60,449 nucleotides of DNA from NCBI GenBank assembly GCA_017508895.1, contig JAFWRA010000158.1:1-60449 (forward strand), written 5' to 3'. The stretch is from Bacteroidales bacterium. GTDB lineage: Bacteria > Bacteroidota > Bacteroidia > Bacteroidales > F082. A program made the translations under genes and the position numbers. The notes under the pieces are model-generated. The model did not search any database, was not told the origin of the DNA, and saw nothing but the letters and a program-made list of their open reading frames with translations. Every line of letters starts with the position of its first letter. Position 1 is the stretch's first letter. Below, in pieces: positions 33,590 through 42,871 of this stretch.

Positions 33590-34312
33590 ATGAAAGTCGA
33601 ACTGTTTGTTCCCTGCGTCATCGACCAGTTTTTCCCTCAGGTCGCTATCGACACGTTCAAGGTGCTGAAGCGCGCTGATGTGGATGTGGAGTATAATCCG
33701 GAACAAACTTGTTGTGGACGCTTCGCTTATCATGCTGGTTTTCTGGAAGAAGCCAAGGATTTGGGAGATAAGTTCCTCAATGACTTTTCCTATGAAGGTC
33801 CGGTGGTAGCACCCTCGGCGGCTTGCGTACACTACATCAAGAAATACTATCCCGAGCTGTTTTTCAATACGGCCAACCATTTGAATTTCAAGAAGATGGT
33901 GGCCAATGTCTACGAGTTGACCGATTTCTTGGTCAATAAGGTGAATTTTGTTGATTTCGGTGCGGAGTTCCCTCATAAAGTTACGTTTCATGACAGTTGC
34001 AGCGCCTTGAGAGGCTTGGGTTTAGGCAAGGAAGCCCGTCTCTTGCTCTCGAAAGTGAAAGGGCTGGAGTTGGTTGAGATGAAGCAGACTGACATGTGTT
34101 GTGGCGCTGATTTTTCGTTGCAGGTGCAGCATGAGACCTTGTCAACGGGAATGGCTTCCCACAAGGTCAAGAACGCGATGAACACAGGAGCCGAATACAT
34201 TGTCTCGACAGACATGACCTGCATGATGCATCAGAAAGCCTATATTGAGAAGGCTGGACTGCCTATTAAGGTGATACACATCGCGGAAGTGCTTGCTTCG
34301 GGTTGGATGTAA
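33590..34312 (+). CDS. CCG-domain (Fe-S)-binding oxidoreductase subunit (LutA/YkgE-like)
   Basis: A 240-residue protein with two CCG cysteine-rich domains: C-x-x-x...CCGRFAYHAGF in the N-terminal half and FHDSCSALRGLG plus DMCCGADFS in the C-terminal half. This is the LutA/GlcF-like module that binds an iron-sulfur cluster in lactate or glycolate oxidation complexes. No LutB or LutC lies next to it, so it may work with partners elsewhere. The ATG at 33590 is preferred over an in-frame TTG 18 nt upstream. Confidence 0.85.
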   Translation: MKVELFVPCVIDQFFPQVAIDTFKVLKRADVDVEYNPEQTCCGRFAYHAGFLEEAKDLGDKFLNDFSYEGPVVAPSAACVHYIKKYYPELFFNTANHLNFKKMVANVYELTDFLVNKVNFVDFGAEFPHKVTFHDSCSALRGLGLGKEARLLLSKVKGLELVEMKQTDMCCGADFSLQVQHETLSTGMASHKVKNAMNTGAEYIVSTDMTCMMHQKAYIEKAGLPIKVIHIAEVLASGWM

Positions 34313-34330
34313 TTTCAAATATTGAAAATC

Positions 34331-34894
34331 ATGGAGAAACCCTATTATATACACGAGAGTAGTTATGTCGATGACAATGTGAGCATCGGTGCTGGGACGA
34401 AGATTTGGCATTTTTGCCATATCCAGTCGGGTGCCGTCATTGGCGAACGTTGCTCTTTGGGGCAGAATGTGAATGTGGGAAACAACGTGAAGATTGGCAA
34501 TGGGGTGCGGATTCAGAACAATGTTTCCATCTATGAAGGCGTTGAGATTGAAGACAATGTGTTTTGTGGCCCGAGTTGTGTTTTTACCAATGTGACCACA
34601 CCGCGGTCGCATTTCCCTGTACATGGTGTGTATGCCAAGACGAAGATTTGCGAAGGTGCTTCCTTGGGTGCCAACTGTACGGTGGTCTGCGGACATACAG
34701 TGGGCAAGAGTGCACTCATCGCAGCCGGTGCAGTAGTGACCAAGGATGTGAAGCCTTATGCCTTGATGGCGGGTGTTCCAGCACGACAAATCGGTTGGGT
34801 TTGCGAATGCGGCAAACGTCTCAATGCTACGCTGCATTGCGAATGCGGAAGGTGCTATGAAGAAAAAAATGGATGTTTAACGAAAATAGTGTAG
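34331..34894 (+). CDS. Sugar N-acetyltransferase, left-handed beta-helix (WbpD/WlbB-like)
   Basis: A 187-residue hexapeptide-repeat acyltransferase. [36 protein letters not shown] and GPSCVFTN match the family that acetylates the 3-amino group of UDP-amino-sugar acids (WbpD/WlbB). The C-terminus adds a small Cys cluster (CECGKRL...CECGRC), likely a zinc knuckle. The next gene is a matching aminotransferase, so the two may make a 2,3-diamino sugar. The oxidase and dehydrogenase expected earlier in that pathway are not in the window. Start at the ATG 34331; a TTG lies 9 nt upstream. Confidence 0.85.
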   Translation: MEKPYYIHESSYVDDNVSIGAGTKIWHFCHIQSGAVIGERCSLGQNVNVGNNVKIGNGVRIQNNVSIYEGVEIEDNVFCGPSCVFTNVTTPRSHFPVHGVYAKTKICEGASLGANCTVVCGHTVGKSALIAAGAVVTKDVKPYALMAGVPARQIGWVCECGKRLNATLHCECGRCYEEKNGCLTKIV

Positions 34895-34952
34895 TGCAGC
34901 CTTGTTGTTCAGTTCCAAAAACTGGACGACTGCTCACTGCTAACAGATACAG

Positions 34953-36083
34953 ATGCAATTCAGAGATTTAAAAACCCAATATACCGTCCTGAAGGACGAA
35001 ATGGACAAGGCCATCCTTGATGTGGTGGCTTCTTCGGCTTTTGTGATGGGCCCTAAAATCAAGGAGATGGAGACCGCTTTCGCTGACTATGTCGGTGCAA
35101 AGCACTGTGTGGCTTGCAACAGCGGCACGGATGCGCTGCTTCTGGCATTGAAGGTGTGGGATGTGAAAGCTGGTGATGCCGTTTTTGTGCCGAGTTTCAC
35201 TTTCTTCGCTTCGGCTGAAGTGATTGCCATGCAAGGCGCTACTCCCGTCTTTGTTGACGTCGACAAGGACACCTTCAACATGGATGTCGTTGACCTTGAG
35301 AGGAAGATTGAGCAGACCTTGAAGGCTGGCCTACTCACACCTCGTGTGGTCATTGCAGTCGATTTGTTCGGCCTCCCTGCCGATTTCAAGGCAATTCGCA
35401 AGGTGGCTGAAAAGTATCACCTCTATGTCTTGGAAGACGGTGCCCAAGGCTTTGGTGGACGCATCGGCGAACAAAAAGCCTGTACTTTTGGTGACATTTC
35501 CACCACTTCGTTTTTCCCGGCCAAGCCCGTTGGATGTTATGGTGACGGTGGCGCAGTGTTCACCGACAATGACGAGTGGGCAGCGTTGCTCGAGTCGTAT
35601 CATATCCACGGCAAAGGCAGCGACCGCTACGACAATGTTCGCATTGGCATGAATTCGCGTATGGACAGCATTCAGGCTGCTGTGCTTCTGGTCAAATTGA
35701 AAGCTTTTGCTCAGTATGAACTTGAGGATGTCAACAAGGTGGCAAGCCGTTATACGGAGAAGTTGAGAGGTGTGGTCAAGACCCCGGTGGTTCCGGAAGG
35801 TTATTACTCTAGCTGGGCGCAATATACCCTGCAAGTGAAGGATAAGGAGGTCAGGACAGGCCTGCAGAATGCCTTGAAGGCTTTGGACATTCCAACCGCC
35901 ATCTATTATCCTATCCCGATGCACAAGCAGACGGCTTTCAACTATCTGAACCCATCGGACAACCATTGCCCTGTTTCTGAAGCTTTGGCCGATACGGTGA
36001 TTTCTCTGCCCATACATCCATATCTTTCTGAGGCTGATCAGGATATGATTTGCAAAGCAGTTTGTGAATTCTTGAACAAGTAA
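34953..36083 (+). CDS. DegT/DnrJ/EryC1/StrS aminotransferase (WbpE-like)
   Basis: A 376-residue PLP-dependent sugar aminotransferase. The Schiff-base lysine is Lys191 in SFFPAKPVGCYGDGGA, and LEDGAQGFGG (Asp162) holds the pyridine nitrogen aspartate. PAKPVGCYGDGGA and the partner acetyltransferase gene suggest the WbpE/WlbC subgroup acting on UDP-3-keto sugars. The product would be the acceptor for the upstream acetyltransferase. Confidence 0.87.
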   Translation: MQFRDLKTQYTVLKDEMDKAILDVVASSAFVMGPKIKEMETAFADYVGAKHCVACNSGTDALLLALKVWDVKAGDAVFVPSFTFFASAEVIAMQGATPVFVDVDKDTFNMDVVDLERKIEQTLKAGLLTPRVVIAVDLFGLPADFKAIRKVAEKYHLYVLEDGAQGFGGRIGEQKACTFGDISTTSFFPAKPVGCYGDGGAVFTDNDEWAALLESYHIHGKGSDRYDNVRIGMNSRMDSIQAAVLLVKLKAFAQYELEDVNKVASRYTEKLRGVVKTPVVPEGYYSSWAQYTLQVKDKEVRTGLQNALKALDIPTAIYYPIPMHKQTAFNYLNPSDNHCPVSEALADTVISLPIHPYLSEADQDMICKAVCEFLNK

Positions 36084-36094
36084 TTGTTTTTGTA

Positions 36095-37216
36095 ATGGGT
36101 AGAAAGCCGTTTTTCAGTTCATTGGCGAGTCGTGACAATTACGACGAGGTTATACAATACCTTGCCGTGACTGAGACCCAGCATGCCCCGAGGTTTGATT
36201 TCGATAATGCTCCGGATGAGCTTCGGGAACTGATGGAAGTGGCAAAAACGCCCAGAAGCCCCGAACGATCGCAATGGTTGAACGACTATGCAGATAAAAC
36301 TTGGGCTGTCCCAGATGGTGAGGCGACGGTATTGTTTGCAAAAGAGCACTTGAACGCGGTCAGGCACTTGAATCAGTTTTTGCGGAGTGCCAATGCCAAG
36401 CTGAAACAGGATGGATATTTCGTCTGTGCCTTCGACACTTCCCAAAAACGCAGGGCGCAGATATTCAGCAAGCACATCAGCATTGTCGCCTATATTATTT
36501 ATTTCTTTGATTTCCTTTGGCATAGAGTCTGCCCGAAGCTCAGGCTAACGAGCAAGTTCTATTATTTGTGCACCAAAAAGGTGAGAAAGGTTTTCCCTCG
36601 CCCGGAAGTCCTAGGCAGGTTGTATTATTGTGGCTTTGATGTGGTTAGCGAGCAATATATTCACGACCGTTACTGTGTGATTGCCCAGAAGAAGCGTGAG
36701 CCATACGACCAGCCGCATACCAGGGGGTTGTTTGTCAAATTGCGTAGGGTAGGCAAAAACGGAGAGCTGTTCAATGTGTATAAGCTCCGTACCATGTATG
36801 CTTATTCCGAGTTCTTGCAGACCTATATCTACGAGAACAACGATTTGGATGTGGGGGGCAAGTTCGCCGACGACTATCGCGTCACGGAATGGGGGCGTGT
36901 ACTTCGCAAGTTGTGGCTCGACGAGCTGCCGATGGTTTTGAATATGATGAAAGGCCAGATGAAACTGGTGGGTGTGCGCCCTCTCAGCCAGCAGTATTTC
37001 AGCCTGTATGACGAAGACTTGCAGCAACTTAGAACAAAAGTCAAGCCAGGTCTTCTCCCTCCATTCTATTTGGATATGCCAGAAACTTTGGAAGAGATCC
37101 AGGACAGTGAGAGACGCTATTTGGAAGCCTATATGGAGCATCCGTTCCGCACCGATTGGAAGTATTTTTGGGGCATTGTCGGCAATATCTTGTTGAGAGG
37201 CAAGCGCTCACATTGA
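36095..37216 (+). CDS. Undecaprenyl-phosphate sugar phosphotransferase (C-terminal bacterial sugar transferase domain)
   Basis: A 373-residue probable initiating transferase that puts the first sugar-1-phosphate on undecaprenyl phosphate. The C-terminal half carries the PF02397 signatures KLRTM (near residue 230), WLDELPMVLNMMKGQMKLVGVRPL and KPGLLPPF. The N-terminal half has no row of transmembrane helices of the WbaP/WcaJ kind. It has one hydrophobic patch (IVAYIIYFFDFLWH) and a C-terminal piece ending GFDVVSEQYIHDRYCVIAQKK that resembles the end of a Rossmann-type fold. That architecture is unusual. Confidence 0.8.
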   Translation: MGRKPFFSSLASRDNYDEVIQYLAVTETQHAPRFDFDNAPDELRELMEVAKTPRSPERSQWLNDYADKTWAVPDGEATVLFAKEHLNAVRHLNQFLRSANAKLKQDGYFVCAFDTSQKRRAQIFSKHISIVAYIIYFFDFLWHRVCPKLRLTSKFYYLCTKKVRKVFPRPEVLGRLYYCGFDVVSEQYIHDRYCVIAQKKREPYDQPHTRGLFVKLRRVGKNGELFNVYKLRTMYAYSEFLQTYIYENNDLDVGGKFADDYRVTEWGRVLRKLWLDELPMVLNMMKGQMKLVGVRPLSQQYFSLYDEDLQQLRTKVKPGLLPPFYLDMPETLEEIQDSERRYLEAYMEHPFRTDWKYFWGIVGNILLRGKRSH

Positions 37217-37266
37217 ATTATTTTGAATTCTTGTTTTTTTCTTGCTTTATTTATTAAAAAAAACCT

Positions 37267-37274
37267 TATTTTTG
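37267..37274 (+). promoter_or_regulatory. -7 element in the gap before the ABC permease
   Basis: TATTTTTG followed by CAAC, with TTG at 37242-37244 as a possible -33 element. It would give a leader of about 200 nt before the ATG at 37478. I saw no comparable consensus downstream in the next genes, but did not exclude one. Confidence 0.6.
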
Positions 37275-37477
37275 CAACGCGTATGTTTTGCAGGTAATTA
37301 TCTGGAAAGACAGGCGTGATTTTAGTCTTTAACGGCTATGGTAAATAGTTGTAAGAGTGATTTTTATGACCATTTTATGTGGGTCAGAATGCGAAGCTAT
37401 ACACTTTTTTGAACGAATCAATAATATAGGACTCTTTTAGAAAACTGAATGCTGAAAAGCATTTGAGTGGAAATAAT

Positions 37478-38353
37478 ATGGCACAAACGAAAGAAGAAAA
37501 CTGGACCACCGTTATCAAACCTCGGAACAAGCTTTTCGAGGTGAATTTGAAAGAAATTTGGGATTATCGAGATTTGTTGGTTTTGTTTGTCAAGCGCACC
37601 ATCACGGTGGCTTACAAGCAGACCATCTTGGGTCCGCTTTGGTGGGTGATTCAGCCTGCGTTGACGGTAATCATGTATATGGTGGTGTTTGGTGGCATCG
37701 CTGGCATCCCGACGGACGGAATACCACAACCTTTGTTCTACTTGGGTGGCATTTGCATGTGGCAGTATTTTTCGGATTGTTTGGGTAAGGCCTCCAACAC
37801 ATTTGTCTCCAATGCCGGTATCTTCGGCAAGGTCTATTTTCCGCGATTGATTATGCCGCTTTCCAGTATAATCAGTAACCTGGTGCGTTTCGGCATACAG
37901 TTCGGGCTTTTTGTAGTCGTGTATATTTATTATGCCATTATGGGAATGGCTCCGACTCCCAATTGGTACTTCCTGCTTTTCCCGCTATTAGTAATTATGT
38001 TGGCTGGTCTTGCTTTAGGTTTCGGGATCATCATCTCTTCCATGACGACCAAGTATCGTGATTTGCAGATTCTGTTTTCCTTCTTCGTGTCGTTGTGGAT
38101 GTATGCCACGCCAATCGTCTATCCCTTGAGTCGTGTGGCAGGAAGGCAGAAGTGGGGCTATGATGTGGCAGATATAATGTGCCTCAACCCTGTGACGCCT
38201 ATTATCGAGACTTTCAAGCATGGTGCTCTGAGTGCAGGTGAATTTGTCGGTTGGGGATGGTTGACATATAGTTTCGTGGTTATGCTTGTTATGTTGGCTC
38301 TTGGCATATTGATTTTCAATCGGGTGCAGAAGAGCTTTATGGATACGGTTTAA
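37478..38353 (+). CDS. wzm: ABC-2 polysaccharide export permease (Wzm-like)
   Basis: A 291-residue permease of the Wzm/TagG family for O-antigen or capsule export. About six hydrophobic helices start near residue 45, and the N-terminal VLFVKRTITVAYKQTILGPLWWVIQP segment is typical. The partner ATPase (Wzt) would be expected directly downstream but is absent; the next genes are a glycosyltransferase and an aminotransferase. The ATG at 37478 is preferred over a TTG 15 nt upstream. It may rely on an ATPase outside the window. Confidence 0.85.
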   Translation: MAQTKEENWTTVIKPRNKLFEVNLKEIWDYRDLLVLFVKRTITVAYKQTILGPLWWVIQPALTVIMYMVVFGGIAGIPTDGIPQPLFYLGGICMWQYFSDCLGKASNTFVSNAGIFGKVYFPRLIMPLSSIISNLVRFGIQFGLFVVVYIYYAIMGMAPTPNWYFLLFPLLVIMLAGLALGFGIIISSMTTKYRDLQILFSFFVSLWMYATPIVYPLSRVAGRQKWGYDVADIMCLNPVTPIIETFKHGALSAGEFVGWGWLTYSFVVMLVMLALGILIFNRVQKSFMDTV

Positions 38354-38393
38354 GTATTGTGGTGGAGGTGGTAATGTCATCAGTGTTATAGTA

Positions 38394-39443
38394 ATGGATC
38401 CTGAAATTTCCATATTGATAATTACACACAATCAGAGATTGTTGCTTGAGCGCTGTTTGGATAGTGTGTTGAAACAAGTGATTAAAGTCCCTTATGAGAT
38501 AATTATTTCTGACGATGGAGCAGCAGATGGTACAGAAGAATATGTTAAGGGATTAAACGCTACAGATAGGGTGCTAAGTAACAAGAATTTGTTGCGTTTG
38601 TCTTGGATTCATTGTAATTCGGAAGATTGTTCACCTATAACATCAGGGCATCGTATTGGTTGGAATAGACTAACAGCTTACAAACAGGCGAGAGGGAAGT
38701 ATTTTGTATGTGTTGATGCTGATGATTTTTTGATAGGTACAGATTTGTACCAGAAAGAGTATGAAATGTTGGAGGTACACCCTGAGTGCTCAATGGTTCA
38801 GGCGCGTACCCTCAGGCTGAATGATGGTGAAGGTCTGGATAAAGTGAGGAGTTGTTTTCCCTATAGCGAAAAATTATTAAGCGGAGCAGTTTTTTCATTG
38901 GAAGAATTCCTGCGTAATGGATTAAGGGGCCAATTTCAATCAAATATGTTCCGACGTCGTCCCCAAGATGATATGGAGCGGGTTTTTTATTTAGGACGCG
39001 GATTTGACGACATTTATATTACATATTATCATTTGCAGTATGGCGCGATGGTTTTTTTGGACATAACTGGTTATGTTTGGGTGCAATATCCGACTAGTGA
39101 TTCGCATAGCTTGAATAGCGACGACAAGAAGGTTCTCTATGGCCTTATTCCATTGTCTCTTACTATTCTTCTCAAAGATTCGAAATATGTGTTCCTTAGG
39201 TTGGGAATAAGAAAACTAAGAGGCACAATTGCTTCAACCCCAGTTTATCCGAAATTGAGTGAAAAGGGATTTTTATCATGTTCCAAGAGCAAGATTTTCG
39301 CATATAGATTTTATGGCGAAAAAAAACATTCAATGACTTCTTGGTTTAGATTCTACATAGTATGGTTACTTCTACTATTGATGAAACGCCTTCGATTGGA
39401 ATCAAAGTTTTGGCTTGATATGTTGTATCGTGCTATGGTGTAA
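38394..39443 (+). CDS. Glycosyltransferase family 2
   Basis: A 349-residue GT-A fold glycosyltransferase. The start EISILIITHNQ and the SVLKQ, ISDDG and YFVCVDADDFL segments (a DxD-type metal motif) are characteristic. A hydrophobic stretch near residues 320-335 (FYIVWLLLLLM) may anchor it. Donor and acceptor sugars cannot be told from sequence. Confidence 0.85.
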   Translation: MDPEISILIITHNQRLLLERCLDSVLKQVIKVPYEIIISDDGAADGTEEYVKGLNATDRVLSNKNLLRLSWIHCNSEDCSPITSGHRIGWNRLTAYKQARGKYFVCVDADDFLIGTDLYQKEYEMLEVHPECSMVQARTLRLNDGEGLDKVRSCFPYSEKLLSGAVFSLEEFLRNGLRGQFQSNMFRRRPQDDMERVFYLGRGFDDIYITYYHLQYGAMVFLDITGYVWVQYPTSDSHSLNSDDKKVLYGLIPLSLTILLKDSKYVFLRLGIRKLRGTIASTPVYPKLSEKGFLSCSKSKIFAYRFYGEKKHSMTSWFRFYIVWLLLLLMKRLRLESKFWLDMLYRAMV

Positions 39444-39481
39444 TTTGACGGATTTGTGAGTGAAAGCAATTTGTATTGATT

Positions 39482-40594
39482 ATGGGAAAAGACACTATTA
39501 TCACTGTCACCTCTCCTTTGCTACCCGATCTTGATGAGTTTCATGAACTCTTGAAGAAAATTTGGGAACGCAAGTGGATTACCAACAATGGCCAGTTCCA
39601 CCAACAATTGGAGAAGGCATTGAGCGAGTATCTTGGCGTGGAGTATTTGAGTCTCTTCACCAATGGAACGTTACCACTGATTACGGCTTTACAAGCCATG
39701 CACGTTACCGGCGAGGTGATTACCACACCATATAGTTTCGTGGCTACCACCCATGCCTTGTGGTGGAATGGCATCAAACCAGTGTTTGTGGATATTGACC
39801 CTACGAATTGTGGTATTGACCCTGAGAAGATAGAAGCGGCAATTACACCAAAAACTACGGCTATCATGCCCGTGCATTGCTATGGTAAACCTTGCGATAC
39901 GGAGCGTATACAAGCGATTGCCGATAAATATGGCTTAAAAGTGATATATGATGCAGCTCATGCTTTTGGTGTGGAAGTGAATGGTAAATCCGTTTTGAAA
40001 AAGGGTGATATGTCCACTTTGAGTTTCCATGCCACTAAAGTTTATAATACAGCAGAAGGTGGCGCTTTGGTTGTGAAAGATGCCGAGACAAAGAAAAGGG
40101 TGGATTACTTGAAGAATTTTGGTTTTGCTGGAGAGACTGAGGTGGTCGCTCCGGGCATCAATAGCAAGATGGACGAAGTTCGTGCTGCCTTTGGGCTTTT
40201 GAACCTCCAGCAAGTGGATGACGCCATAGAGAAACGGCATCAAGTGGCCGTTCGTTATCGTGAGGCATTAAGAAACGTGAAAGGTATCCGTTTCTTTGAC
40301 GACATGCCTGGTGTGCGGCATAACTACAGCTATTTTCCTATCTTTGTTGATGCAGAGGAATACGGCATGACGCGTGATGAGTTGTATTTCAAGATGAAGG
40401 AACAAGGCGTTTATGGGCGACGGTATTTCTACCCTTTGATCAGTACATTCAGTACTTACAAAGGCTTGCCTTCGGCGGCTGTGGAGAACCTGCCTGTGGC
40501 AACAAGGGTTGCAAATGAGGTGATATGTCTGCCGATGCATCATGGGCTGTGTGATATGGATTTGGATAGAATAATTCATTTAATAGCGAGATAA
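39482..40594 (+). CDS. DegT/DnrJ family sugar aminotransferase (4-amino-4,6-dideoxyhexose type)
   Basis: A 370-residue PLP-dependent aminotransferase. Lys186 in SFHATKVYNTAEGGA forms the Schiff base and Asp157 in IYDAAHAFG binds the cofactor nitrogen. HATK...NTAEGGA is typical of enzymes acting at C4 of dTDP-4-keto-6-deoxy sugars (VioA/FdtB/RffA-like). A TTG lies 6 nt upstream of the chosen ATG. The GNATs downstream could acylate its amino-sugar product. Confidence 0.85.
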   Translation: MGKDTIITVTSPLLPDLDEFHELLKKIWERKWITNNGQFHQQLEKALSEYLGVEYLSLFTNGTLPLITALQAMHVTGEVITTPYSFVATTHALWWNGIKPVFVDIDPTNCGIDPEKIEAAITPKTTAIMPVHCYGKPCDTERIQAIADKYGLKVIYDAAHAFGVEVNGKSVLKKGDMSTLSFHATKVYNTAEGGALVVKDAETKKRVDYLKNFGFAGETEVVAPGINSKMDEVRAAFGLLNLQQVDDAIEKRHQVAVRYREALRNVKGIRFFDDMPGVRHNYSYFPIFVDAEEYGMTRDELYFKMKEQGVYGRRYFYPLISTFSTYKGLPSAAVENLPVATRVANEVICLPMHHGLCDMDLDRIIHLIAR

Positions 40595-40595
40595 T

Positions 40596-41798
40596 TTGCA
40601 AAAGAAACTCATGCTCCTTGGTGGTATCCGTTACCTCTTGCCCGTCATTAAGGCGGCGCATGAGCAAGGATATTATGTCATTACCGCAGATTATCTGCCA
40701 AATAATATCGCCCATAAATACAGCGATGAGTATGTCAATGTAAGTATTATCGACAAGGAGGCTGTGTTGAAGGTCGCCCAAGAGAAGCAAATCGATGGCA
40801 TCATGTCGTTTGGCGTCGATCCGGGTGTGGTGAGTGCCTCTTATGTTCAAGAAAAAATGGGCTTGCCTTCGTTTGGACCCTACGAATCGGTTTGCATACT
40901 TCAGAATAAAGATCGTTTTCGTGCATTTTTAGCAGAGCATGGTTTCAATGGGCCAAAAGCAAAAGGATACGAGAGTGTTATTGATGCTTTGGCTGATAAG
41001 GATACGCTTGATTATCCAGTAATAGTGAAACCTACGGATTCTGCCGGTTCCAAAGGTGTTTCACGCGTGGATAAGCCTGAACAACTGGAAGCCGCTATTT
41101 CATATGCCTTTAACAAATCACTTTCTGGTCATATCATTATTGAGGAATTCATTGAGAAACGAGGTTGTTCGTCTGATACGGATAGTTTCTCTGTAGAAGG
41201 AAAATTGAAGTTTGTCAGCTTCAATGCACAGTATTTTGATGCAAAAGCGGTCAATCCTTACACGCCTGCGGCATATACGTGGCCTTCGACATTCACAAAG
41301 GAGCAAGAGGATTATCTGACTTCTGAAATACAACGTCTCATCACTTTACTTGGGATGAAGACGAATATCTATAACATAGAGACGCGAATTGGAACCAACG
41401 GCAAGCCTTACATTATGGAACTTACACCTCGTGGAGGGGGCAACCGCTTGTGCGAAATGTTACACTATGCCACAGGTGTCGATATGATAACGGCCATGAC
41501 GCGTTATATCGTAGGTGATTCAGTGCCTGAGATTGAGCAAAAACCTTATAAAGGCCATTGGGCAGAAGTGATTTTACATGCGGATAAGACAGGTGTATTT
41601 GATTATCTTGAAATATCAAAGGATTTGCCTGCTAAAATTGTAGAAGAGGATTTGTGGGTGAAAAAGGGCGATAAGATAAATGGTTTTGAGGGTGCTAATG
41701 ATGCTATTGGAACTTTGGTGCTTCGATTTGAGAGAGAAGGAGAAATGGTTAAAGCAATTGATGATATTTCGTCGTGGTTGAACGTGGTGGTTAAATGA
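40596..41798 (+). CDS. ATP-grasp domain ligase
   Basis: A 400-residue ATP-grasp enzyme. The N-terminal Rossmann-like unit (KLMLLGGIRYLLPVIKAA) is followed by an ATP-grasp core with VIVKPTDSAGSKGV, IIEEFIE and a C-terminal metal motif IMELTPRGGGNR. These enzymes make amide or peptide bonds through an acyl-phosphate. I assign a TTG start at 40596 since it supplies the first basic residues of the opening strand; an ATG at 40611 would remove them. It overlaps the next gene by 4 nt. The amide partner is unknown; a sugar amine or amino acid is a reasonable guess. Confidence 0.8.
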   Translation: MQKKLMLLGGIRYLLPVIKAAHEQGYYVITADYLPNNIAHKYSDEYVNVSIIDKEAVLKVAQEKQIDGIMSFGVDPGVVSASYVQEKMGLPSFGPYESVCILQNKDRFRAFLAEHGFNGPKAKGYESVIDALADKDTLDYPVIVKPTDSAGSKGVSRVDKPEQLEAAISYAFNKSLSGHIIIEEFIEKRGCSSDTDSFSVEGKLKFVSFNAQYFDAKAVNPYTPAAYTWPSTFTKEQEDYLTSEIQRLITLLGMKTNIYNIETRIGTNGKPYIMELTPRGGGNRLCEMLHYATGVDMITAMTRYIVGDSVPEIEQKPYKGHWAEVILHADKTGVFDYLEISKDLPAKIVEEDLWVKKGDKINGFEGANDAIGTLVLRFEREGEMVKAIDDISSWLNVVVK

Positions 41799-42871
41799 AG
41801 GATATAGGAAGCATATTCCCTTTATATGATTCTGATTTGAAGATCGATCAATCAGATTTGATAGATGTTCATAAGGATGGTAAAATCCTGTTTTCTTTAT
41901 GTCGAGAGGCTCTGTATGCGATAGCAAGTAGTCTTGGCTCAAGTGAAAAGATAGTTTTGCTTCCATCATATACGTGTGATACAGTTATTACACCATTCAA
42001 AGAATTAGGTTGGAAATGCGTTTACTATCCTGTGGATTTGCAATTGCGAATTGATGTTTTTGCCACCTTGAACTTGTATAGTCAAAGTCATGCTAATTTG
42101 ATCTTGGTTCATCCATATTACGGCAAAGACTTGGATGGCGAAGAGGTTGCTCTATTAGAGACAATTCATGAAAAAGGTTGTAAAATAGCTGTTGATTTAA
42201 CGCAATGTATTTTTTCAGCACAAAGATTACAATGTGTTGACTATTATGTGGGAAGCTATAGAAAGTGGTTCGCCATTCCTGATGGTGGGTATCTTGAGCC
42301 AAAAGTTGGTGCGGATTTGTTTGATTCTGAGTTGGTGGAAAACGATGAGTTTGTGTCTCTTCAACGCGATGCCATGTACTTGAGAGGCTTGTATTTTCAA
42401 ACCGACAATGAAGAGGTGAAGGGTGTTTCCCGAAGGCTCAACAAGATGGCGGTTGAGATGACAGATTATCATATTTTTCCGCATGTTATGTCTGCTTTTT
42501 CTTATGGGTTGCTAAAAAATGAAAATACCCGGTTGAATCAAGAAAAAAGGTTGGCAAATTACAGTTTTCTGTTGGATAAGCTTATCACTGTTGATGGTTG
42601 CCGAATTCTTTGTGATAACATGGCAGAGGTTTCATCCGCTCCGCTCTATTTCATGATTTATGTTGATGATAGAATTACTTTGCAGCGTATGTTGTCCGAG
42701 CAACACATTTACGCACCTGTGATTTGGCCTGTGGTTTATGAGGAAGTACTGGTGAATGAAACGGTTAAATATATTTACGACCACATCCTTGCTATCCCTA
42801 TAGATCAAAGATATGACGAGGGTGATATGGCAAAAATTGTGTCAATTATAAAGGACTATTATAATGCTTAA
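41795..42871 (+). CDS. Divergent fold-type I PLP enzyme (DegT-like)
   Basis: A 358-residue protein with the order of motifs of small DegT-family enzymes. SYTCDTVITPF lies near residue 58, HPYYGKDLDG near 106, VDLTQ with Asp134 as the pyridine aspartate, and YVGSYRKWFAIPDGGYL with Lys157 as the likely Schiff-base lysine. It is too divergent to name a substrate. Its position between two ATP-grasp genes, overlapping both (ATGA upstream, 8 nt downstream), suggests a three-gene module making or attaching an amino compound. Confidence 0.65.
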   Translation: MKDIGSIFPLYDSDLKIDQSDLIDVHKDGKILFSLCREALYAIASSLGSSEKIVLLPSYTCDTVITPFKELGWKCVYYPVDLQLRIDVFATLNLYSQSHANLILVHPYYGKDLDGEEVALLETIHEKGCKIAVDLTQCIFSAQRLQCVDYYVGSYRKWFAIPDGGYLEPKVGADLFDSELVENDEFVSLQRDAMYLRGLYFQTDNEEVKGVSRRLNKMAVEMTDYHIFPHVMSAFSYGLLKNENTRLNQEKRLANYSFLLDKLITVDGCRILCDNMAEVSSAPLYFMIYVDDRITLQRMLSEQHIYAPVIWPVVYEEVLVNETVKYIYDHILAIPIDQRYDEGDMAKIVSIIKDYYNA

